Shown: piece by piece, positions 1-6,332 of the stretch
How positions within the stretch are numbered: position 1 is the first letter of the stretch
Layout: each line of letters starts with the position of its first letter
Assembly (NCBI GenBank): GCA_944332505.1
Contig: CALVKC010000028.1
Coordinates: forward strand, 1-11,879
Reading direction: 5' to 3'
DNA from: an uncultured Bacilli bacterium
Lineage (GTDB): Bacteria; Bacillota_I; Bacilli_A; RF39; UBA660
DNA length: 11,879 bases
Position numbers and translations under genes: made by a program
The notes under the pieces: generated by a model
Databases searched by the model: none
Told to the model about the DNA's origin: nothing
The model's input: only the letters and a program-made list of their open reading frames with translations

Positions 1-569
1 TCTATTATATTTTGAGGAATATCTTTTGTTCCAGCAAGTTCAGGAGATATATCATCAATATATTCATAAATAAATTTAAATCCATTATTTATATAATTTT
101 CTATATTTTGAACTGATAATTTCCAATCAGTTGAATACAATTGAACATATTTAGGTTTAGAAATATTTTCTAATTCATTCATTAATATTTTGTTTAATGC
201 AATATTATTAAAATTAATTAAATATAAGTTATTAGCATGTTTTTTTATAGTTTTTATTTTATCAGTCATAGTAGTAACTTCATAAAAAACTAAGCATCCA
301 TTTTTAGCCAAATTATTTGCTATATGTTGTGGCCTTTGAAAAAGTGGCACATTATAACCAAAAGAACTTCGCCATAATATTATTCTTTCATACTTATTTT
401 TACTTAATATATTTTTAATTTCATTACGATATTTCTTTTTATTAAACATTACTTTAAAACTAATTTTATCCATATAATTTGCTTTTATATATGCATATAA
501 TTTTTTACAAAACCCAATAAAACCATATTTTTTATAAACATTTACTAACTTAGATATTTTTTCTTTCAT
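1..569 (-). CDS. Glycosyltransferase, N-terminal part (runs off window), RPQH/YEYIDD type
   Basis: The open frame starts at an ATG (567-569) preceded by GAGG four bases upstream and continues without a stop to base 1, giving at least 189 residues. It probably encodes a cytoplasmic GT-B glycosyltransferase that adds a sugar to the surface polymer; donor and acceptor are unknown. My translation shows a basic N-terminus (about 1-60), then RIILWRSSFGYNVPLFQRPQH at about 62-82, in which QRPQH is 78-82, and YEYIDDISPEL at about 168-178. The full-length glycosyltransferase at 8021-9409 has the same landmarks in the same order (QRPQH 124-128, YEYIDD 205-210), so the two are paralogues. This copy lacks the long N-terminal coiled coil. 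RPQH-like motifs also occur in TuaH-type teichuronic acid glycosyltransferases (from memory). The nucleotide-sugar-binding C-terminal half lies outside the window, so intactness cannot be judged. It follows gtrA after a 68-base gap that may hold a terminator and its own promoter. Confidence 0.8.
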   Translation of the reverse strand, partial: MKEKISKLVNVYKKYGFIGFCKKLYAYIKANYMDKISFKVMFNKKKYRNEIKNILSKNKYERIILWRSSFGYNVPLFQRPQHIANNLAKNGCLVFYEVTTMTDKIKTIKKHANNLYLINFNNIALNKILMNELENISKPKYVQLYSTDWKLSVQNIENYINNGFKFIYEYIDDISPELAGTKDIPQNII

Positions 570-589
570 AAATCCTCATTTCTATTTAA

Positions 590-618
590 AGAATAACATT
601 TTAAGAATAATTTTTCAA
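590..618 (-). promoter_or_regulatory. Candidate sigma-A-type promoter for the downstream glycosyltransferase
   Basis: On the minus strand TTGAAA (613-618, five of six consensus bases) is followed after exactly 17 bases by TATTCT (590-595, four of six). The expected transcription start would fall roughly 10-15 bases before the ATG at 569, leaving a short leader that still contains the GAGG ribosome site. It sits directly behind the terminator-like repeat at the end of gtrA, where a new transcription unit would make sense. In DNA this AT-rich, such matches arise easily by chance, so the call is tentative. Confidence 0.28.
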
Positions 619-619
619 T

Positions 620-656
620 AAAAAAGTTTTTAAAGTATTAATTATCTTTAAAAACT
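620..656 (-). terminator. Terminator-like AT-rich hairpin with T-tract at the end of gtrA
   Basis: Bases 626-635 and 646-655 form a perfect 10-bp inverted repeat (GTTTTTAAAG / CTTTAAAAAC on the plus strand), extendable to 11 bp by the pair 625/656, with a 10-base loop (636-645) that contains the gtrA stop codon. Read on the minus strand, the 3' arm runs straight into six T residues (620-625), the arrangement of an intrinsic terminator. The stem has only two G-C pairs, so it would be weak. A repeat of this length may occur about once by chance in a window of this composition (my rough estimate). Its position at the end of a gene and the T-tract favour a real, perhaps partial, terminator. Confidence 0.4.
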
Positions 657-1030
657 ATATTTTTATTAAATACATAATTACTTATTGTTGTAGAAGCATT
701 TGAAATCAATTTTGACCAAAAATCATCTAGATATAAAAATTTATGACATACTATTAATACAAATGAATCGATAAAGAATGATATTAATTTAACAAGTAAA
801 AATTTTATAACTTGTATTTTCGTATTTTTACTATGATTCTTAAATACATATTTTTTATTAGTAATAAATTGTAAAGTTATAGATGTACCATAAGCAAAAA
901 TATTACTTATAATAATTAAATGAAAAATATAATTATAACAAATTAAAAATATTACAATATTTATAGCTGATGTTAAAACAGCAAATAATATATAATTAAT
1001 TAAACTATTTTTTAATAATTTCTTTATCAT
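638..1030 (-). CDS. GtrA-family small membrane protein (putative polyprenyl-phosphate-sugar flippase)
   Basis: A 130-residue protein with four predicted membrane segments (about 10-30, 35-55, 73-95 and 104-122), the usual length and topology of GtrA-like proteins. After the second segment it carries LQFITNKKYVFK (53-64), and at the C-terminus ISNYVFNKNIVFKD (116-129). This twofold N-x(3-5)-K-x-V-F-K pattern is typical of the family. Members are thought to help move undecaprenyl-phosphate-linked sugars across the membrane for extracytoplasmic glycosyltransferases. That fits the two GT-C-like proteins upstream; no polyprenyl-phosphate glycosyltransferase is seen in the window. The ATG lies two bases after the stop of the fusion gene, and I see no purine-rich Shine-Dalgarno site before it, so translation is probably coupled to the upstream gene. 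The gene ends inside a terminator-like inverted repeat. Family assignment is fairly firm; flippase activity is inferred. Confidence 0.82.
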   Translation of the reverse strand: MIKKLLKNSLINYILFAVLTSAINIVIFLICYNYIFHLIIISNIFAYGTSITLQFITNKKYVFKNHSKNTKIQVIKFLLVKLISFFIDSFVLIVCHKFLYLDDFWSKLISNASTTISNYVFNKNIVFKDN

Positions 1031-1032
1031 AA

Positions 1033-3447
1033 TTAATAATCATAAAAATAACGATATTGTACATATTTATAATTAGTTAAAAGGTTTTGTAAATCTTTTC
1101 TAGCATCTTCAATAGACACAAAACTATTAATTTCTGAATCATATATTTTATTACGATCAAAAAGTGGTATTTCCTTTCTCATTTCATTTATGTATTTAAA
1201 GTAATCTGATATTTCTAAATCCATATTATTAATAATATATGCACCTAAATAATTTATCTTTAAAAAATCTAAGTCTTCAAATTCTGTATCATAATTAGAA
1301 AATATAATTCCTTTAGTAGTATACATTCTAATATCAAATAATTCTTGAACATATGAAGAATAATTTAAAATATTAGTTCCTTGTGAATCGACCAAATAAG
1401 GCAAATGATCACCAAAAAATACAACTATTGTAGGAACATCTAATTCTTGAATCTTATTATATAAATAATATAATGATTTGTCAGCATCATAAACACCTTG
1501 AGCATATGATTTTAACATTCCTGTAGCCTCATCACTTAATTCAGTTTTCTTAATACTAATATCATATTTATCGTATTTATCTTCATTGTATGTAAAATGA
1601 TTTTGAGCAGTAGCGGACATAATAAACTTATAATCTCCAGTTTCAGTGTCCTGTAATTCATTATAAATATCCTTCATCAATGACATGTCTGAATAATAAA
1701 GTCCTTTAATTTCACCATTTAAACTATCACCATATTTTTTTTCTGTTGCTCCAAAAATACTATATACATATTCACTATTGTATGATGTTTTTCCCCAAGG
1801 AGTTAAATACATAGTTGTGTAATCATTATTATTAAATTCTTTAATTATATTCGGAGCAGATTTAGAATTTTGATTTATATAATATTGATTATAAGGTATA
1901 TATCCCGATTTCCAAAAAGATGTTGGCATACCAGTCAAAATTTCAAATTCTGAATTAACACTACATCCACCATAAACAGGAACTAATAAATCAAATACTA
2001 TTGCATCCCCATCTTCTTCCAATTTATCTATATTAGAAGTTAAATTTTTATTATAAACAACTTCACTTATATTTTCTACATCAAAAAATGCTTCAGACAA
2101 TATAAAAACTACATTTGCTTTTTCCCACTTTTCTTCTTCTTCAATATTTTCAACTGTTTTTTCTATTATTTCATCTGTATTACTTTTATTATATCCCTCT
2201 GGAGCAAAATCTGTATTGGATATACCATCTAAATACATTGCTTGAAAAAAACCATATTCATTAAACAAACCATTTACATCTTGCATACCTATTATTTCAT
2301 TAGAACTAGTATTATAAATTTTTTCTATAGTAAATTTATCTAGATTATTATTATGTATAAATAATATTGTTATAAAAATAAAACTTAAACAAATAGCTAA
2401 TATTCTCAAATAAACTGATTTAAAACGAAAATTACAATATTTATCAAATATAATAAATACAAAACCTAAAGCAAACATAACAATGGCTTTAATTATTGTT
2501 TTAATAATCCAAATTCCTATAGAACCTACAGCAGTTCCCATCATATTTATATTATCTGCATTTAAAAAGTTAATATCTGAAAACACAATTGGATTTCCCA
2601 TAATAGTATATTTTATATCATTTATTACTAACAATATTGTAATTACAACTAATAAGAAAATTTTACTTTTTTTACTATCATTAAATATAGCATTTAATAA
2701 AATACATAACACAATAAATATTATCCATACAAATATAAAAGGTAAAAAATGGTGATGCATAGTTGAAAAAAATGAAGTAGAGAATATATTAAATGAATTG
2801 TTTAATCTAAAAAAAATGTCAGAGGCTAAAACAATAAACAAAGGAAACGCAATAAAATTTACTACATATTTATTAAATATCTTCTTCAATATTTTTACAA
2901 CATCTGGCTTAGGAATACTAATTTTTAAAACAAAAAAGATACTTAAAAGCAATAATACCCCTGGCATTACCCATTTAAGTAATTCAAAATTTATAAAACG
3001 TATAATTAAAAAAACTAATGGATATACTATAGCAACTGTAGTAATAGGAATTCCTACAAAAGTTCCTTTTTTTCCTTCCTTTGTAATATTTAACATATTA
3101 AAGTAAGTTAATCTTATAACTCCACACATTAAATATATTATACAAATTAAACCTGCATAAATATTATTAGATATTAAATATGTAAGTATTGCTGGAAATG
3201 CACCAAAACTAATGACATCCGACAATGAATCTAATTCTGAACCATATACTTTTTGACTTTCAGAATAATTATGTCTTCTAGCTAAAGTTCCATCAAAACC
3301 ATCACAAATACCACAAATCATTAAACATATAATAGATATCGTAAAATGATTATTAATTGCCATAATCATACCAATAAAAGCCATTATGGTACCAAACATG
3401 GTTAATAAATCACAAGGCCTAAACTGCCCAATAAAATATTTTTTCAT
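1033..3447 (-). CDS. Fusion: PssA-type CDP-alcohol phosphatidyltransferase + LtaS-like phosphoglycerol transferase
   Basis: An 804-residue membrane protein with two complete modules. Residues 1-178 are a CDP-alcohol phosphatidyltransferase: the signature D49-x2-D52-G53-x2-A56-R57-x11-G69-x3-D73-x3-D77 is intact. The following LDSLSDVISFGAFPA, CGVIRLTYFN and FVGIPIT resemble phosphatidylserine synthase (PssA) rather than PgsA. The domain ends in a PssA-like SIPKP. Residues about 195-365 form a five-segment membrane domain like that of LtaS, including NDIKYTIMGNPIVFSDI (276-292). Residues about 440-740 form an extracytoplasmic alkaline-phosphatase-fold domain with SEAFFD (Glu452), GGCSVNSEFE (493-502), a conserved-position His617 and FFGDHLPY (Asp680, His681). 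LtaS proteins transfer glycerol phosphate from phosphatidylglycerol; here the polymer made by this locus is the likely acceptor (inference). The nucleophile position is Ser496, where LtaS has Thr. I chose ATG 3447 because AGGTG lies six bases upstream; GTG 3456 and ATG 3453 overlap that site. It follows the epimerase gene after 52 bases and precedes gtrA by 2. Confidence 0.88.
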   Translation of the reverse strand: MKKYFIGQFRPCDLLTMFGTIMAFIGMIMAINNHFTISIICLMICGICDGFDGTLARRHNYSESQKVYGSELDSLSDVISFGAFPAILTYLISNNIYAGLICIIYLMCGVIRLTYFNMLNITKEGKKGTFVGIPITTVAIVYPLVFLIIRFINFELLKWVMPGVLLLLSIFFVLKISIPKPDVVKILKKIFNKYVVNFIAFPLFIVLASDIFFRLNNSFNIFSTSFFSTMHHHFLPFIFVWIIFIVLCILLNAIFNDSKKSKIFLLVVITILLVINDIKYTIMGNPIVFSDINFLNADNINMMGTAVGSIGIWIIKTIIKAIVMFALGFVFIIFDKYCNFRFKSVYLRILAICLSFIFITILFIHNNNLDKFTIEKIYNTSSNEIIGMQDVNGLFNEYGFFQAMYLDGISNTDFAPEGYNKSNTDEIIEKTVENIEEEEKWEKANVVFILSEAFFDVENISEVVYNKNLTSNIDKLEEDGDAIVFDLLVPVYGGCSVNSEFEILTGMPTSFWKSGYIPYNQYYINQNSKSAPNIIKEFNNNDYTTMYLTPWGKTSYNSEYVYSIFGATEKKYGDSLNGEIKGLYYSDMSLMKDIYNELQDTETGDYKFIMSATAQNHFTYNEDKYDKYDISIKKTELSDEATGMLKSYAQGVYDADKSLYYLYNKIQELDVPTIVVFFGDHLPYLVDSQGTNILNYSSYVQELFDIRMYTTKGIIFSNYDTEFEDLDFLKINYLGAYIINNMDLEISDYFKYINEMRKEIPLFDRNKIYDSEINSFVSIEDARKDLQNLLTNYKYVQYRYFYDY

Positions 3448-3453
3448 ATACAT

Positions 3454-3458
3454 CACCT
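3454..3458 (-). promoter_or_regulatory. Ribosome binding site deciding the fusion gene start
   Basis: AGGTG on the minus strand lies six bases before the ATG at 3445-3447. The upstream in-frame candidates GTG (3454-3456) and ATG (3451-3453) overlap or directly abut this site and have no site of their own. Starting at 3447 gives MKKYFIGQ, a typical PssA-like beginning. Confidence 0.55.
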
Positions 3459-3474
3459 AACTAACACATAATAT

Positions 3475-3503
3475 ATAATAATATTGTTTTTATTAAAAAT
3501 CAA
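3475..3503 (-). promoter_or_regulatory. Candidate internal promoter before the fusion gene
   Basis: On the minus strand TTGATT (3498-3503, four of six consensus bases) is followed after exactly 17 bases by TATTAT (3475-3480, five of six). It overlaps the epimerase stop codon and lies in the larger of only two gaps in the operon where such a site would fit before a full leader. Transcription would begin roughly 20 bases before the ATG at 3447, with the AGGTG ribosome site in the leader. It could give separate expression of the fusion gene and gtrA. High AT content makes chance matches common. Confidence 0.3.
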
Positions 3504-4624
3504 GAAATACTTTTTCCAAATTTATTAATTATAGCATCTACAATACGTTCACTGGCATGTCCATCGCCATAAGGATTTGATGCTTTACTCATTTTTTCAT
3601 ACTCTTCTTTATCCGTTAATAACTTTTTAGTTTCTTCATAAATTACATCTTCATTTGTTCCAACTAATTTTAAAGTACCAGCAGCAATTCCTTCTGGTCT
3701 TTCAGTTGTATCCCGAAGTACTAATACAGGCTTTCCCAAAGATGGTGCTTCTTCTTGAATACCACCACTATCAGTAAGTATAATATAAGATTTATTTTGA
3801 AAATTATGAAAATCAAATACTTCGAGCGGTTCAATTAACTTAACTTTATCACAACCAGCAAATATTTCATTAGCAACTTCTCTAACTTTAGGGTTCATAT
3901 GAATTGGATAAATTACCTTAACATCATCAAATTTATCAACTATTCTTCTTATAGCTCTAAATATATGACGCATTGGTTCACCTAAATTTTCTCTTCTATG
4001 AGCAGTAAGTAAAATCATTCTTTCATTAGGCTTAATCCATTTTAATTCTGGATGAGTATAATTATTATCAACAGTTGTACTCATAGCATCTATTGCAGTA
4101 TTTCCAGTTACATATATTTTAGATTCATCTTTATTTTCTTTAAGCAAATTTTCTTTACTTATTTCTGTTGGAGCAAAATACATATCAGTCATACAATCAA
4201 CCATTTGTCTATTCATTTCTTCTGGAAATGGAGAATATTTATCATTTGTTCTAAGTCCTGCTTCAACATGGCCAATAGCAACTTGGTTATAAAAAGCCGC
4301 AAGAGCACCAGCAAAGGTAGTTGTTGTATCTCCATGAACTAACACTATATCAGGTTTCGATTTTTTAATTACATCTTCTAAACCATTTAATGCTCTCGTA
4401 GTTACATCACCTAAAGTTTGACCTTGTTTCATAATATTTAAATCATAATCAGGTTTAATCTTAAAAGTATCTAAAACTTGGTCAAGCATTTCTCTATGTT
4501 GTGCTGTAACACAAACAATGCTTTCTACTTCTTCTCTTCTTTCTAATTCTTTAACCAAAGGTGCCATTTTTATCGCCTCTGGTCTAGTTCCAAAAATACT
4601 CATTACTTTAATTTTACTTTTCAT
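3500..4624 (-). CDS. mnaA/wecB: UDP-N-acetylglucosamine 2-epimerase (non-hydrolysing)
   Basis: A 374-residue cytoplasmic enzyme that interconverts UDP-GlcNAc and UDP-ManNAc, the precursor of ManNAc-containing linkage units and polysaccharides. The length matches the family. All signature motifs are intact: GTRPEAIK (12-19), HGDTTT (97-102, Asp99), HVEAGLRT (119-126, Glu121), PFPEEMNR (132-139, Glu135 and Arg139), TGNTAID (173-179), TAHRREN (207-213, His209), IHMNP (241-245), the nucleotide-binding DSGGIQEEAPSLGKPVLVLR (285-304) and a C-terminal GDGHASERI. These match the catalytic Asp/Glu/Glu/Arg/His set known from E. coli WecB. I chose ATG 4624 because AGGA lies eight bases upstream (4633-4636); a TTG at 4639 in the same frame sits on that site. 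The gene overlaps the end of the upstream membrane-protein gene by 11 bases, implying coupled translation. It is the only nucleotide-sugar enzyme in the window. No UDP-ManNAc dehydrogenase or TagA-like transferase is visible here, so the fate of ManNAc is open. Confidence 0.96.
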   Translation of the reverse strand: MKSKIKVMSIFGTRPEAIKMAPLVKELERREEVESIVCVTAQHREMLDQVLDTFKIKPDYDLNIMKQGQTLGDVTTRALNGLEDVIKKSKPDIVLVHGDTTTTFAGALAAFYNQVAIGHVEAGLRTNDKYSPFPEEMNRQMVDCMTDMYFAPTEISKENLLKENKDESKIYVTGNTAIDAMSTTVDNNYTHPELKWIKPNERMILLTAHRRENLGEPMRHIFRAIRRIVDKFDDVKVIYPIHMNPKVREVANEIFAGCDKVKLIEPLEVFDFHNFQNKSYIILTDSGGIQEEAPSLGKPVLVLRDTTERPEGIAAGTLKLVGTNEDVIYEETKKLLTDKEEYEKMSKASNPYGDGHASERIVDAIINKFGKSIS

Positions 4625-6332
4625 TATCATCTTCCTCAATAATTTTTATACTAATATTATAACCCACATAATCGTATTCTTCAAGTGGCTCATCTAAAGC
4701 AATTGCTTCAACATTATTTTCTTCAAAATATCTAATATAACTATAATTCCACTTTCCATCTAAATCATAACACCAAAATTGCACTTTCTTACCTTCAAGA
4801 GTAGAAATATAATCTGTTGTTTTACGAGAATCAAGCAAATTTTTATTATATATTGCATTATAAACATTATATATATTTATTAAAGCAAGAATGGCTATTA
4901 TTGTAGAAATACATTTAATAATTTTATTTTTTTCTAAAGAATAATATATTGCAATTAAAAGTGGAACTATCCACAAAATTGAGTAATACCTTCCCCACCA
5001 AGATTCAGAAAACAATATACCAACAATTAGAATAAATAAAATTGACAAAAATATACTTTTCTTTAATAATGAATTCTCATCAGATTTTAACAATTTTTTT
5101 GAAAATAATAACAAACTAATAATCATTATATACATAATCAATGGATATAATGCTCCAAAAGAACCTACTCTTGTATCAAACGACAAATTACTAAATTGTG
5201 TAATATAATTAAATTGTAAAGGATTTAGAAAATGAGTATCAAAATAATTAGTAGAATTGCTTGTTTCTGAAAAATTAGCTAAAATTAATTTTTTTAAATT
5301 ACTTTTACTCCTAAAACTTTCAGGAATATTTGCACCCATTACTTCTATTTTTTCAGCACCTAATATTGGGTAAAACATATTATGACCATGTATAACATTT
5401 GTTATAAAAGGATTTATTCCTATAAAAACAGCTGCACATACACCAATAAATCCAGTTACAAACATTTTTTTAAACCAATGCCAATTAAAATTTTTTGTTT
5501 TAATATCACTAATTAATTTAAAAATAATATATAAGCCAAAAAATGTTGCTGCAAAGAATAAACCTGTTAATTTAGTATTAGTCATCAATGCAATACAGGC
5601 AATAATCAATACATCAAATAAAATATTCGAAAAATCATTTTGTTTTAAATAAAAAGATATAAATAATAAAACATAAAATATACAATATAATCCCAAAGTA
5701 GAATCAATATAATTAGTAAACATTTGTTGCAAATAAATAGGATTAAAGCCTATACAAATAGATAAGATTATTATTAAAATTAACTGATATTTATTTTTAG
5801 TAAAATTACCAAATATACTTATACTTAAAAATATTACACTTAAAGATACAAGAGAAGAAATTATCTTAATGGAATTTAAATTTCCAAATAACGAATAGAC
5901 GGCAGCACCAAATCCCCAAATGCTTTTACAAGCATAAGAATCAATGTAAACATCCCCAAATTGTCCAGAATTAACAAATTCATATATTGGGTTCCAACCA
6001 TCCGCCAATCTAATAATCGAAATTGAATGATACCATCCACCATCATATGAAATATCGAGAAATAAATTAGCAATATATAATGAAAATCCAAAACATAATA
6101 TAGCAATCCCCATTGAAACAATATATTCATATTTAGATATATTTTTATATCTAAATTGCAAATAATAGTTTAATATAGTTGTAGCAATAAATGCTAACAA
6201 TAAATGATATTTAGAAATAGGAATCTTTATTAGCCATCCCAAAACAGTTATAATATTAGTTACAAATATTAATAAAATTATAAATGAAGCAACACTAAAG
6301 CAGATATTTAAAAATTTACTTTTCTTTTTCAT
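4614..6332 (-). CDS. Polytopic membrane glycosyltransferase, GT-C type (putative)
   Basis: A 572-residue protein with roughly a dozen hydrophobic segments from residue 8 to about 490 and a short soluble tail (about 500-572, ending in IIEEDDNEK). I recognise no exact family. The layout resembles GT-C enzymes, which take sugars from polyprenyl-phosphate donors on the outer face: after an early membrane segment comes a loop with acidic and histidine residues, LFLDISYDGGWYH (90-102; Asp93, Asp97, His102), followed by GWNPIYE (112-118). In GT-C proteins an Asp in this first large external loop is usually catalytic. A second large external loop follows at about 308-390 (INPFITNVIHGHNMFYPILG at 305-324). 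It overlaps the upstream GT-C-like gene by 17 bases and the epimerase by 11. GAGAGG lies eight bases before its ATG. Its neighbours, another GT-C-like protein and a GtrA-like flippase, support an extracytoplasmic side-chain transferase. A polymerase or ligase role is a possible alternative. Confidence 0.7.
   Translation of the reverse strand: MKKKSKFLNICFSVASFIILLIFVTNIITVLGWLIKIPISKYHLLLAFIATTILNYYLQFRYKNISKYEYIVSMGIAILCFGFSLYIANLFLDISYDGGWYHSISIIRLADGWNPIYEFVNSGQFGDVYIDSYACKSIWGFGAAVYSLFGNLNSIKIISSLVSLSVIFLSISIFGNFTKNKYQLILIIILSICIGFNPIYLQQMFTNYIDSTLGLYCIFYVLLFISFYLKQNDFSNILFDVLIIACIALMTNTKLTGLFFAATFFGLYIIFKLISDIKTKNFNWHWFKKMFVTGFIGVCAAVFIGINPFITNVIHGHNMFYPILGAEKIEVMGANIPESFRSKSNLKKLILANFSETSNSTNYFDTHFLNPLQFNYITQFSNLSFDTRVGSFGALYPLIMYIMIISLLLFSKKLLKSDENSLLKKSIFLSILFILIVGILFSESWWGRYYSILWIVPLLIAIYYSLEKNKIIKCISTIIAILALINIYNVYNAIYNKNLLDSRKTTDYISTLEGKKVQFWCYDLDGKWNYSYIRYFEENNVEAIALDEPLEEYDYVGYNISIKIIEEDDNEK
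4631..4637 (-). promoter_or_regulatory. Ribosome binding site deciding the epimerase start
   Basis: GAGGAAG on the minus strand lies inside the last codons of the upstream membrane-protein gene, with its AGGA core eight bases before ATG 4622-4624. The in-frame TTG at 4637-4639 overlaps this site, and ATG 4628-4630 is only two bases from the core, so neither is a likely start. Confidence 0.6.

Noticed and set aside
1950..1980. Cys495 in GGCSVNSEFE as a formylglycine site of a true sulfatase
   Set aside because: The C/S-x-P-x-R maturation motif is absent (Cys is followed by SVNS), and the five-segment membrane domain plus GDHLPY fit the LtaS group of phospho-head-group transferases.
2483..3106. 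Open frames on the plus strand (2483-2755 and 2798-3106)
   Set aside because: They lie opposite the fusion gene, encode low-complexity Ile/Lys/Asn-rich peptides with no family motifs, and arise from the AT-rich complement of membrane-segment codons.
4052..4342. Plus-strand open frame opposite the epimerase gene
   Set aside because: The epimerase on the other strand has all catalytic motifs; the plus-strand peptide is Ser/Ile/Cys-rich without recognisable features.
5876..6130. Second minus-strand frame inside the GT-C-like gene
   Set aside because: It is wholly inside a longer gene in another frame, is hydrophobic by shadowing and has no supporting motif.
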